Shown here one piece after another: positions 45,616 through 54,151 of a DNA stretch of 64,000 bases. The translations under genes and the position numbers were made by a program. Below the pieces are notes generated by a model. The model was not told the origin of the DNA, did no database searches, and worked only from the letters and a program-made list of their open reading frames with translations. Every line of letters begins with the position of its first letter. The first letter of the stretch is position 1. Location: assembly GCF_900167455.1 (NCBI RefSeq), contig NZ_FUWJ01000013.1, positions 62,001 through 126,000 on the forward strand, in the 5' to 3' direction. This stretch comes from Enhydrobacter aerosaccus. Lineage in GTDB: Bacteria > Pseudomonadota > Alphaproteobacteria > Reyranellales > Reyranellaceae.

Positions 45616-46374
45616 TCAGTACTTGCCATTGGTCTTCGTTGTATTCGCGTTCGGGCGCTTTCCGCGAAGCGAGGCCTTTGCATGCAACAGATGCTGCAAG
45701 ATAATGCGGAAGCCTTCACGCATATCCTGCACAATCAGGTCGCCTGCCTCATTTGGCATGCGACGCCTCAGCGCATCGATGATCTGGGTGTGAAGGTCGC
45801 TGTCAGAAGGTAAACGCGGCAACGAAAGGTACTGCTTGTGCACGAAGGGGCCAGTGAGCAACCACAGATTTTCAATCATGCGCACAAGGACTTCGTTGCC
45901 CGAAGCGTTGTATATCGAGAAGTGGAATGCCTGGTTCGCGCTCATTGCCTCCTTCCAGCTGCGCCGATGCTCCGCATCGATGAACTGCTTGTCGAGTTCA
46001 ACCAGCTGATCGAGTAACTCGTTAGTCACGCGGACCGTTGCCAGCTCGGTTGCCAGACGCTCGAGCGGAACTCGGACCTCGCGAATCTTGATGTACTGAT
46101 CGGCGCTTAGAACAGGAACGCGGGGTTGATAGCCCGGTTTGAGCTCAAGGGCCCCCTCACGCACCAATTGCATTACTGCTTCCCTTGCTGGAGTCGGGGA
46201 AGTGTCATTGGTGACCGCTATTTTGCGTATGTTAAGGCGATCGCCGGGCTCATAGACCCCGGACATCAATGCGAGCCGCAGGTCTGCGTAAATCTTCTCG
46301 GACAGACTGCTTCGAGTTGCTGTCAAACCGTGCCCCTCAACTCCCTGAATGGCCGCCACTATAGCGTGCCTCAT
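45616..46374 (-). CDS. GntR family regulator, FCD ligand domain
   Basis: A regulator of about 250 residues from the same subfamily as the one at 21.8 kb. The winged-helix region contains IYADLRLALMSGVYEPGDRL, KIAVTNDTSPTPAREAVMQL and a wing. The FCD domain includes SANQAFHFSIYNASG, again with Asn at the usual Asp position, and HTQIIDALRRRMP. ATG 46374 lacks a good ribosome site, and TTG 46326, six bases after GAGGGG, may be the real start. It converges with the amidase-SDR operon, which it may control. No TGATATATCA-type site lies in its own promoter region. Confidence 0.88.
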   Translation of the reverse strand: MRHAIVAAIQGVEGHGLTATRSSLSEKIYADLRLALMSGVYEPGDRLNIRKIAVTNDTSPTPAREAVMQLVREGALELKPGYQPRVPVLSADQYIKIREVRVPLERLATELATVRVTNELLDQLVELDKQFIDAEHRRSWKEAMSANQAFHFSIYNASGNEVLVRMIENLWLLTGPFVHKQYLSLPRLPSDSDLHTQIIDALRRRMPNEAGDLIVQDMREGFRIILQHLLHAKASLRGKRPNANTTKTNGKY

Positions 46375-46789
46375 GACCAGAACGTCGATTCTTTACATTT
46401 AGACGCTTTAACGAAGTGGCCGTGCTGGGAGAGCATTACCGCCGTCTCGTAGCCGAGGGGATGATATGATCTGCGTATGAAGCGGAGCCTCTACATCAGC
46501 TGTAGAGCGCAATGCCCGTGCCGGTGCCGCGTTTCGCATTGAACGGAAGGCGCTCGGCTGCCTGAAGATGTTGATCGGTGTTCCATTCGATGTAAGCAAG
46601 ATTGCTTGCCGGGCCCAATACCTGCGGATTGAGAAATCTGCCTGATTCACGGCTTTCCACTTTCCGGTTAAGATTTGACGTATTGCTGCCCACAGCTCCC
46701 TATGGTGCTTAGCGCCTTCTGCCGATTCGAGCGGGCTGGGACAGCCGAAGCCGATGCCTGACTGCCGATCGTGCGCCGCATTCGGCCGC

Positions 46790-46945
46790 ACACCAGATGG
46801 CGCGCCATTGTCACTGAGCTCAATAAGGACCCCGGTAGCAGGGGAGGCCCTTGGCGTCTCGAGCGCTTGCAACGTGCCGTCAAGCTGTTGGTGCAAGAGC
46901 ACCTGGCCGAGCCCGAATTGCTCGGCTGAGCGCCGCGCGGCATCC
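46790..46945 (-). pseudogene. Possible C-terminal fragment of a sensor histidine kinase
   Basis: An open stretch reads EQFGLGQVLLHQQLDGTLQA and later GVLIELSDNG. This resembles the last beta-alpha unit of HWE/HisKA_2-type kinase ATPase domains, but nothing else of such a protein remains. The frame continues to about 46408 without further resemblance. It might be coincidence. Confidence 0.25.
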
Positions 46946-46960
46946 TCTCACGCTGTCTTC

Positions 46961-47341
46961 TTACTTGCGCGACGGCAGATTCATAAGCCCGACCGCGATA
47001 GCGCCCAGCCCTATCGTGAGGAAAAAGATCGAAGTATCCCAAATTGCCCGAAACGTATTGACCGTTGCAGTGGGGATCGGCTGTTCCGGCAAATATCGAA
47101 CTTCGACATCCTGTCCGACCATCATCGCCGCGATCAGGATGCCCCCTTGTGGATACGACACATGCTCTCCGGCCTTTGTGACAAACTCGATCTCGGCGTG
47201 ATATCCGCCCGCATTGAGCTTCACTACGCGCCCGGGTGCAACAATCGACGTTCGTAGAAATCCAAGCGTTGCGTGGACGCTGAACCCCGCAGCGATCAGA
47301 AGGCCGATACCAATGACAAATGTGCCTATCGCCTTGAACAT
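46961..47341 (-). CDS. DUF3592-like membrane protein
   Basis: A 126-residue membrane protein. The N-terminal helix (FVIGIGLLIAAGFSVHATLG) is followed by a compact beta region (GRVVKLNAGGYHAEIEFVTK, then VGQDVEVRYLPEQP) and a C-terminal helix (IFFLTIGLGAIAVGLM). This two-helix with intervening beta layout fits DUF3592. ATG 47341 has GAGGAAGG just upstream. Role unknown. Confidence 0.72.
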   Translation of the reverse strand: MFKAIGTFVIGIGLLIAAGFSVHATLGFLRTSIVAPGRVVKLNAGGYHAEIEFVTKAGEHVSYPQGGILIAAMMVGQDVEVRYLPEQPIPTATVNTFRAIWDTSIFFLTIGLGAIAVGLMNLPSRK

Positions 47342-47690
47342 AGCCTTCCTCAAGAGGATACACCCGTCCAACTCAAGATGATCGCCCGCCTGGCCCGGGC
47401 GTTTTCAAGGTTTTCTGCGAGATCGTCCGCCTCTGCGACGGGAAATAGGCGACGCGAACGCGCACCCCAGCCCGGACACCTAAGTCTGTCCAGGTCGCGC
47501 GTGATAGCTTGCCAGGGCAGTCGCTCCAGGTCCGCCCCGCTCTCTTGTCCGTTCCCTCGTGGATAGAAACGGCATCGGCAGTTGTGCTATTGGTTGTGCC
47601 GCTGGCGCCCTCTCACCCATGACGGAGGGCATAGCGTTGGCTTCCCACTGAACAACGCCAAGACCTCACAGAAGGAAAATGTAAGCCTGC
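47342..47690. other. Intergenic stretch with one copy of a short repeat
   Basis: About 350 bp with no supported gene. It contains the first copy of a 61-bp sequence related to 49149-49209. Confidence 0.5.
47540..47600 (+). repeat. 61-bp diverged direct repeat, copy 1
   Basis: Compared by eye with 49149-49209 it agrees at roughly 40 of 61 positions without gaps. The best parts are GTCCG, TCCCTC, CTATT and GTTGTGCC. The two copies flank the DUF1963 gene in direct orientation. Confidence 0.4.
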
Positions 47691-48752
47691 TCAATCACAT
47701 TGGTAGGTTACTCGAGCCCGATCGAACCGTCGTGCCGCGATATCTTGCTCCCGCATAGTCACATAATAGGCGCCCGGTTGAGAGATTCCCGCATGACGAT
47801 CGACGCCGATTTGCAAAACAAGCCGCCAATCTTTAGCGGATTTCAGGAGTTCTTTTGCTGCTTCCGTCTTCCAGACGTCCAGACCACCACAGTTCAAGCC
47901 GTTGGCGGCCAACTGACAGCGGGCCTGCAGACCATTCTGCAATGTTTGCGGAAAGCCCCCGAACTGATGGTTGTCGCGACCGCTCATGTCTGGCGTCCCG
48001 AATTGGGATAGCCACTCCTGATACTCCTCCAGCGCGTAGTCATCATCGAGCGGAAATGCATTCCATGATTTGTCATTTGGCGGGATCGGCGTGAGAACGG
48101 TTTCGGTGGAAACTTGAGCCGCACGAAAAACGCACGACCAATCGTCGTCCGAGATTGATGACAATGCGTCGGGGATTGGCGCTCGGACCAGCGCTGAGAC
48201 GGGTGTCGTATCCCATAACATCCGCCATCCCACTGAAGCCTCAGGGCTGAACTCCTCTGGTTGTTCCAGGAGATCATAGAACAGGAGTAGGCGGCCATCG
48301 CTCGGAAAAGTCGCGTCGAATCCCTTTTCCCGGCTCAGCTCGGACAGATCGAACTGTCCGAAAAATGCCAGAGGGAATTCTGTCTCAACGGCATCCGCTC
48401 TCGCCCGACGTGCGAGACTGAAGCGCTGAGCTTGTTCAGGTGTCATCCGTGAGTGCGGCTTTATTGAATCCGCAAGCAGGCGAGCGGCTTCCTTTCGGTG
48501 CCTCGCAGCTCTCTTATCCGCATCCGGGTAGGCAGGCCGTATTGGCCAAGCCGCACCACGCGGCAGATCGGGTCTGCCCCCGATCTTAGATGCTCCCAAC
48601 GAAATCAAGTCTTCTTCACTTTGAGTCGTCCGTAAAAGGATGGCGGGACGCGCCTGCGCGGCTAGAAGCGATATGATGTCGTGATTCAAGCCTGTATCGT
48701 TCAAGGAGAGGACGAGGTCGTCATAATTTGCTGGCAGAGGTATTACGGCCAT
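47691..48752 (-). CDS. DUF1963 (YwqG-like) protein
   Basis: A 353-residue soluble protein. The DUF1963 layout is visible: SLGASKIGGRPDLPRGAAWP near the start, FFGQFDLSELS in the middle, GRLLLFYDL, and near the end HQFGGFPQTLQN with WRLVLQIGVDR. Function of the family is not established. AAGGA upstream of ATG 48752 supports this start. It is flanked by two related 61-bp sequences in a region of broken mobile DNA and may have arrived with it. Confidence 0.85.
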   Translation of the reverse strand: MAVIPLPANYDDLVLSLNDTGLNHDIISLLAAQARPAILLRTTQSEEDLISLGASKIGGRPDLPRGAAWPIRPAYPDADKRAARHRKEAARLLADSIKPHSRMTPEQAQRFSLARRARADAVETEFPLAFFGQFDLSELSREKGFDATFPSDGRLLLFYDLLEQPEEFSPEASVGWRMLWDTTPVSALVRAPIPDALSSISDDDWSCVFRAAQVSTETVLTPIPPNDKSWNAFPLDDDYALEEYQEWLSQFGTPDMSGRDNHQFGGFPQTLQNGLQARCQLAANGLNCGGLDVWKTEAAKELLKSAKDWRLVLQIGVDRHAGISQPGAYYVTMREQDIAARRFDRARVTYQCD

Positions 48753-49251
48753 GTGCAAACGATCCTTTGACTGCGCCCACGTTCGCACCGATTCGCCAAG
48801 TCGAACATTCCCAATGTTCGACTGGCCTCTATCCCCGTCGCGAGTTCTATCGCGGCTCCGACCGTCTTTCCAATCGGCCGTTGACGCCGGACTCGCCGGG
48901 ACTCAGCGTTCGCCCATCGTCCACCTGGTCCGCATCATCCTGCGCTGCGCATGCGACGATTCTGTCACCTCGCCGCGCAGCCGACCTTGTTCGACGGCTT
49001 TGCCGTCGTGCGGGAAAGGGGGCCGTATCGGCCAATCGGATCGCGTGCGCTGCGATCTCTCCGACCCTGAGGCGGACGCCGATCGCGCTCTGGGCCGACT
49101 TCAAGCCGCGAAGGTCAAGCGCGGCTATCAGGACGACACGGAATTTGACTCCTTCGTCCGCTCCCTCATTAGTAGAACACGCGCCGGCGGTTATTCTATT
49201 AGTTGTGCCTGTCTCTGAGAGAGGCTCGGCCGCCAAATCGAGTGATCGTCA
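48753..49251. other. Intergenic stretch with second short repeat
   Basis: About 500 bp. Several open frames overlap here but none has family similarity or a good ribosome site. The second copy of the 61-bp repeat is at its right end. Confidence 0.5.
49149..49209 (+). repeat. 61-bp diverged direct repeat, copy 2
   Basis: See copy 1 at 47540-47600. The translated frames of both copies also resemble each other (VRSLVDR versus VRSLISR), so they may be remnants of the same coding sequence. Confidence 0.4.
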
Positions 49252-49485
49252 ATGGTTAGCTGGCTCTGCTGTGCCTTCAATGTCGGATCGGCCCTGGCGG
49301 TCATCGGCGCGCTGCTGCTGCTAATCCGCAAGGCCCGCATCCAATTCTCGCCGGGCAATATCGTCAGCGCGTTCCAACATCATCACCGCATCAATGCGCG
49401 GATGCTGTTGCTTTACTATTCGGCAGCGTTCTTTCAGGTGCTCCGCTTCGTCGCTGAATCTTCCGCCAGCGGCGCAGGCCTCTAA
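49252..49485 (+). CDS. Possible small membrane protein
   Basis: A 77-residue frame with one hydrophobic helix (NVGSALAVIGALLLLIRKA) and a basic, aromatic second half. No clear ribosome-binding site or family match. It directly precedes an integrase pseudogene and may be a chance frame. Confidence 0.25.
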   Translation: MVSWLCCAFNVGSALAVIGALLLLIRKARIQFSPGNIVSAFQHHHRINARMLLLYYSAAFFQVLRFVAESSASGAGL

Positions 49486-49504
49486 CAGGCCGCCGCATCA
49501 CCCG

Positions 49505-49890
49505 TCGTTGCCGGCCATAAAGCGCTGCGCATCCGCGAGGACTGCCGGGGCGCGGGGCCAAACGCCGCGTCCTTCAACCAGCGCGCCATTCTCGACGCAC
49601 CCCCAAGCGGTTACATGACCTATCTGGTGACGGCGTTCGGGAAGGCCTTCAGCATCGCAGGCTTCGGCAACAAATTCCGCGAATAGGGCGACGAGACCGG
49701 CCTCACGCACGGCTCGGCGCACGGGATTCGAAAGTTCGACGCGACACTGGCGACCGAGAATGGCGCGACAGAGCACCAGATTATGGCGATGTTCGGATGG
49801 GACGATCCGAAGCCGGCCGCGACCTACACCAAGAAGGCACGACAGACAAAGCTGGCGCGATCGTCGATGCACCTGGTGTCGATGCCGCAG
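49505..49890 (+). pseudogene. Tyrosine integrase remnant with in-frame stop
   Basis: The continuous frame reads TYLVTAFGKAFSIAGFGNKF, a TAG stop at 49684-49686, then SAHGIRKFDATLATENGATE, HQIMAMFGWDDPKPA and TYTKKARQTKLA. These are the HxxR box, the following helix and the catalytic tyrosine region of a phage-type integrase. The N-terminal part is missing. It is a different lineage from the intact integrase at 50.2 kb. Confidence 0.82.
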
Positions 49891-49989
49891 AAGAACAAAA
49901 AACCGGCTGAGTGTCCCACCTTCGAGTCGAGGCGTCTCACCGTCAATTTCGGTGGTACTTCAAGACGTTATAGGGTGGGAAAATCGCAG

Positions 49990-50048
49990 TGGTGCCCCCG
50001 GTCGGACTCGAACCAACACTTCCGTGAGGAAACCTGATTTTGAGCGCT
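49990..50048 (-). other. 3' half of tRNA-Leu(CAA), probable att core
   Basis: Read on the minus strand, this segment starts in the anticodon loop (CTCAAAATC, anticodon CAA) and continues with half of the anticodon stem. A long variable arm follows (TTCC/GGAA stem), then a T arm (GTTGG, TTCGAGT, CCGAC) and an acceptor end GGGGGCACCA. The 5' half of the tRNA is absent: the sequence beyond the anticodon does not pair. A tRNA 3' half next to an integrase gene is the usual product of island integration. Confidence 0.75.
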
Positions 50049-50224
50049 TCCGGGCCCGCTATCCTGTCTCTATCCGGCAGACCGCCACAGCACGATAACA
50101 CGTTGTTTCACCTCGCTTTATCGCTTCGCATCGTGATCCAGTCCTAGCCGGTCGTACGCCACGGTCTCCCTTCTGGCTGCACCTATTCTGCACCTGGAAT
50201 CGAGGCTCGACGGAGGTTTCGGAC

Positions 50225-51703
50225 GTGTCAAAGCTCAAACTTACGAAGATGGTGGTCGATGCCGCCCAGCCTCAACAGCGTGACTACGAACTTCGCGATA
50301 CGGTGATACCAGGCTTCTTGCTCAAGGTGACGCCGGCTGGACGCAAGGTCTTCATGGTGGCTTACGTCGCCAATAATGGCCAACGCCGCAAACCAGCGAT
50401 CGGCCGCTTTGGCGAGATCACGGTCGAGCAAGCCCGAAATATAGCGCAGGATTGGCTGGCGGACGTCCGCAAGGGCAAAGACCCGAGCGTCGAGAAAGGT
50501 TCGGCGCGACATGCACCTTGCATAAAGGAGCTCTTCGAGCGTTTCGTCTCTGAGTACTCAGAGTGCCGCAACAGGCCATCTACTGTTAAAGCGAACCGCA
50601 GCAACGGAAAGCTCTACATAGTTCCCAACCTCGGGCAGATGAAGGCTTCTGATGTTACCCGAGCCGACATCTCAAGCCTTATGCACAAGATGTCGAAACA
50701 TCCGACAAACGCCAATCGGGTTTTCTCGACGTTGCACAAGATGTTCAACATGGCCGAGGTCTGGGGATTTCGTCCAGATGGATCCAACCCCTGTCGGCAC
50801 GTCCCTAAGTTCCCCGAACATGGAAAGACCCGGCTTATCAACGATGCGGAGCTGAAGCGGCTCTACGCCTATCTTGATAAAGCCGATGTAGAGGGCCTCG
50901 AACACCCCGTCATCCTCCTCGCCGTCCGCCTGCAGTTCGAGCTCGCCGCCCGGATGTCAGAGATTCTCAAGCTCGAATGGGCCTGGATCGATCTGATCAA
51001 TCGGCGCATCTGCTGGCCTGAAAGCAAGACGGGCGGCATGTCTAAACCGATAAGCGCAAATGCAGTTCGTCTGCTCGAAACTGCACCGCGTCTCGAGGCA
51101 TCACCTTACGTGTGCCCCGCCATCTTCGATCCCAACAAGCCGATGCCCAAGCATACCTACTATAAGGGCTGGAGCCGTATTCTGGAGCGGTCTAGCGTTC
51201 CGCACGTGGGGACGCATGGCATCCGGCACCGCTCCGCGACCGATATCGCCAACTCCGGGATTCCCGTGAAGGTCGGTATGGCCCTAACGGCGCACAAGAC
51301 CGTCACGATGTTCATGCGCTATGTCCACACAGAAGATGATGCCGTCAGGGCAGCGGCGGATGCTGTGGCGTTGCGGCGTTTAACGCTACTACGTCAGACC
51401 ACGGTGGCCGATCCCCCGGCGTTCGCTCCCACAAAGGACGCGATGGTGCCGCTTAGCCCTCCCCAGCTTGGCAATGGACAAAAGATATCCGGCTGCGAGC
51501 CACCGGTGCTTGAGGCGAATCACTCCCCAACTTTGGCGTCGACGTATCGCCCGTTCCGGCATCGGAAAGGGGCAAACCGTGCAATCCCTCCAGGCACGAA
51601 GCGCGCATCATCCGAAACAGCCGCTGACGATCCTGATTCGGAAGGACATATTGCAAAACACAGCCACAGTGCTGAGCAATCTGTCATGACTCCGCCAGTT
51701 TGA
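50225..51703 (+). CDS. Tyrosine-type integrase (site-specific recombinase)
   Basis: A 492-residue integrase. The N-terminal arm-binding domain reads DYELRDTVIPGFLLKVTPAG and GRFGEITVEQARN (DUF4102-like). The catalytic core has Arg in ELAARMSEIL, HxxR in THGIRHRSATDIA, a Lys/His-type position in LTAHKTVTMF, and Tyr in MRYVHTEDD. The C-terminal extension of about 100 residues ends with TYRPFRHRKGANRAIPPGTK and is not part of the core. GTG 50225 with GGAGG eight bases before is the start. It lies 176 bp from a tRNA-Leu 3' fragment and appears intact. Confidence 0.92.
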   Translation: MSKLKLTKMVVDAAQPQQRDYELRDTVIPGFLLKVTPAGRKVFMVAYVANNGQRRKPAIGRFGEITVEQARNIAQDWLADVRKGKDPSVEKGSARHAPCIKELFERFVSEYSECRNRPSTVKANRSNGKLYIVPNLGQMKASDVTRADISSLMHKMSKHPTNANRVFSTLHKMFNMAEVWGFRPDGSNPCRHVPKFPEHGKTRLINDAELKRLYAYLDKADVEGLEHPVILLAVRLQFELAARMSEILKLEWAWIDLINRRICWPESKTGGMSKPISANAVRLLETAPRLEASPYVCPAIFDPNKPMPKHTYYKGWSRILERSSVPHVGTHGIRHRSATDIANSGIPVKVGMALTAHKTVTMFMRYVHTEDDAVRAAADAVALRRLTLLRQTTVADPPAFAPTKDAMVPLSPPQLGNGQKISGCEPPVLEANHSPTLASTYRPFRHRKGANRAIPPGTKRASSETAADDPDSEGHIAKHSHSAEQSVMTPPV

Positions 51704-51921
51704 CCTAGCCTGTTCATGCTCCCCAAGCCTACTGTCGGCAATGTTTCCTTCAGCACGTCGAACACAGCCATGTCGACCGAAGAATACGGATGAAGGCGAG
51801 CGAGTGAGCCAGAAGTTGAGTGATAGGAGGACGTCGATGGCGCGGCTTGCCCGATCAATTCCAGCCTACTGCTCCCATCGCCACAAGAAGAGCGGATCCG
51901 TTGCTAGCCACACGCGCGTCT

Positions 51922-52240
51922 CTACTGGGAGGCCGAGCATTGACCCTGTGCCCGAAGCAATCGGCCCAGCGCCTCCTCGTCGCCCCCGCCATCAACCCGA
52001 AGCCGCACGCCCTTGCCCAGATCGATCTCGATCAAACCTCCAGTCATCGCCAGCTTCTTCTCCGGCGTCGCCGTCACTGGAACGAAGTTCGCTCCTTCTG
52101 CCGCCGATCGCCTTGCTTCCCGCCATCACACGTCGAGCAGACTAGAATGCACATCGTGACGACGCGCCACCGCGGCGACCACTGCACCAGGCCGCAAGCT
52201 CACTTCTACAATCTGGCTTTTTTGCTCCGTCGATCACCGC
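51922..52240 (-). mobile_element. IS66-family TnpA (OrfA) remnant
   Basis: On the minus strand the frame reads QIVEVSLRPGAVVAAVARRH with a TGA inside the following helix, then FVPVTATPEKK and GLIEIDLGKGVRLRVDGGGD, then EEALGRLL. This is the HTH plus C-terminal strand pattern of the IS66 accessory protein TnpA. TnpB and the large transposase are not found nearby, so the element is a fragment. Confidence 0.75.
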
Positions 52241-52447
52241 CGACGCCGTTCCGGGCCTGACAACAATGTCACCGAAGACATGCGCGCTCGCTAAGTTGCT
52301 ACTTCACGAGCTCGCTTCTCATAGCCCCTCTCCAACAACAAGGCGGCTCTCACCAGAACTATACACCTCGGCGGCTTTGCGCGGGGGCAACGTCAGTCGA
52401 CGAGGCGAGATGACAATGGTAGCAACCGAAAAACGTTCGGAGTGCGG

Positions 52448-53353
52448 TCAAGAGTGGTTGCTAGTCGGAAGCAACCTCATGGTAAACGTAGCCTCGATCA
52501 AAGAAACTTCACCTTCCAAAGCGGGCTCCTGGCTTACCAATCTGATCTCGACTGGGGAGCCAGATCTATCGAAACTCAAGTCAAAAGGTAACACGAAGAT
52601 GCCCGCCCGCTTCGCCTCAAAGTAGGCCCTATGGAAAATTCCATCGGCAACGATTTCGACAAGAAATGGCATCACTCCTACTCGTTGGGAAAAGCCCATT
52701 AGTAGTTCGACGTGCCATTGGCCTATCGGTAAGGGAAAGTAAGGGCCGTATGTCAGAACTCTTGCAGGACCCGCGATATCGAAGACTGCGGGAAGAGGCG
52801 TTCCCGGACTGTCGCCTGCAAAGAGAACATCCCGTGGCCAACAAATCGAGAGCGAGCTGTTCCTCTGCCAGATGCCCTCAAGTAGAGGCTTCAAACATCT
52901 CTCTATCGTTCTGGTTCGATCATTCAAGGTGTCTCCCTCTGAGAGGCCGTTCAGGGGCACGACTTCAATTGGTACCTTGACATCTGCTACATCGAGAGGG
53001 CTATCGGCCAGCTCCAATAGACGACAGGTTCTATCATCTTCGCTTCCGTCAACGTCGATAGGCACGGCATCATAATGGTACGTTAGTTCGTACGCAGAAA
53101 CTGCTGCAGTTACAGCTGCCAGAAGAGCACTATTAAAATCACAATGCATGCCGCGGCGTGCAACCATCAGCGCGGGATTCTCGATGAGCAAAACAATACG
53201 AGAAAACTGCTTGAGCTCCACCAGCGAGGTGGCTGTTAAAGCGTCCGGTAAAGAAACGATCTCGATATCGAGCGAATACTTCTTGCGCGCATTGGCCAAT
53301 ACAGCTTGAGCCCACCCGAGCCACGTAGGTGAACCATGAATAGCAAGTCTCAC
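52448..53353 (-). CDS. Hypothetical protein with C-terminal beta-sandwich-like domain
   Basis: A 301-residue soluble protein. The first 120 residues suggest an alpha/beta fold (LAIHGSPTWLGWAQAVL, IVLLIENPALMVAR). The last about 110 contain GPARVLTYGPYFPLPIGQWH and FEAKRAGIFVLPFDL, a pattern I associate with carbohydrate-binding beta domains attached to glycosyltransferases. GTG 53353 has AGGGAG upstream. It lies at the edge of the polysaccharide region, so a role in surface glycan synthesis is plausible but unproven. No enzyme motif was found. Confidence 0.65.
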   Translation of the reverse strand: MRLAIHGSPTWLGWAQAVLANARKKYSLDIEIVSLPDALTATSLVELKQFSRIVLLIENPALMVARRGMHCDFNSALLAAVTAAVSAYELTYHYDAVPIDVDGSEDDRTCRLLELADSPLDVADVKVPIEVVPLNGLSEGDTLNDRTRTIERCLKPLLEGIWQRNSSLSICWPRDVLFAGDSPGTPLPAVFDIAGPARVLTYGPYFPLPIGQWHVELLMGFSQRVGVMPFLVEIVADGIFHRAYFEAKRAGIFVLPFDLSFDRSGSPVEIRLVSQEPALEGEVSLIEATFTMRLLPTSNHS

Positions 53354-53539
53354 AGATTCTCCCTACCCACCAAGCTCTCATAATGAAATCGTGTCGACAT
53401 GGGGCAGCCAGCCTCGCCACCGCATACCTAATCTTAATTTCCCGACTCCGACCTAAACATGACCATCCATTGCAATGCGCGCTACACTACAAAATGCTAG
53501 ATACGCTTAAACCCGGGTGGCCAACTAGGATAAAACAGC

Positions 53540-54124
53540 ATGGCGAATGAATTAAACCCATGGAAGCTCATTGAAAAGCGCGAAGTGTTTGATTGCAACT
53601 TCTTTACTGCCCGCAGCGACATCGTTCATCATTTGCACGGCAATCCCAGACCTTACAATAGTTTGCGCTTTAAACATTTTGGTGCTGCGGTCGTTCCAAT
53701 AGACTCCGATGGCTCCACTGTCTTGATTGGCCAGTTCCGCTATGTTCTGAACCGCTTCACTTGGGAGGTGCCACGTGGGGGGGGTACGCTTGAGAAGGAC
53801 TCGCTGGAGGTTGCCAAGAATGAACTCAGTGAGGAAGCGGGGCTCACTGCGAAAAGCTGGATGCACATATTCGACTTGTGGGTATCGCCCGGCACTACCG
53901 ATGAGCGAGCTCCGGGGTTCGTTGCTTGGAATCTCCACCAGGGCGAGCCGCATCCCGAGCCGGAAGAGATACTCCTACGCAAGCGCGTTCCATTCAGTCA
54001 AGCAATCGACATGGTACTCTCAGGCGAGATTTGCGACATGGGTAGCGCCTCGCTCCTTCTGAACATCCAGACACGCCTAGTGCGGAACGACCTTCCTGCG
54101 GATCTTCTCGATATACTGCGTTAA
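53540..54124 (+). CDS. NUDIX hydrolase
   Basis: A 194-residue protein with the ADP-ribose pyrophosphatase-like layout. The Nudix segment is RGGGTLEKDSLEVAKNELSE followed by EAGL. The metal-binding glutamates of the REUxEExGU core are all present, but the arginine is asparagine (NELSEEAG). The substrate may be a nucleoside diphosphate sugar, which would suit its place among glycan genes (inference). It stands alone on the plus strand between a hypothetical and a glycosyltransferase on the minus strand. Confidence 0.85.
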   Translation: MANELNPWKLIEKREVFDCNFFTARSDIVHHLHGNPRPYNSLRFKHFGAAVVPIDSDGSTVLIGQFRYVLNRFTWEVPRGGGTLEKDSLEVAKNELSEEAGLTAKSWMHIFDLWVSPGTTDERAPGFVAWNLHQGEPHPEPEEILLRKRVPFSQAIDMVLSGEICDMGSASLLLNIQTRLVRNDLPADLLDILR

Positions 54125-54151
54125 CTTTATTATATGCAGAATACTTTAGCA

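Noticed and set aside
46375-46410. TGATATATCA-type operator upstream of the second GntR gene
   Set aside because: The region contains A/T runs but no match to the palindrome; its operator remains unknown.
49990-50120. Complete tRNA-Leu gene
   Set aside because: The 5' acceptor arm and D arm cannot be paired with the 3' half; the anticodon stem has no partner, so only the 3' half is present.
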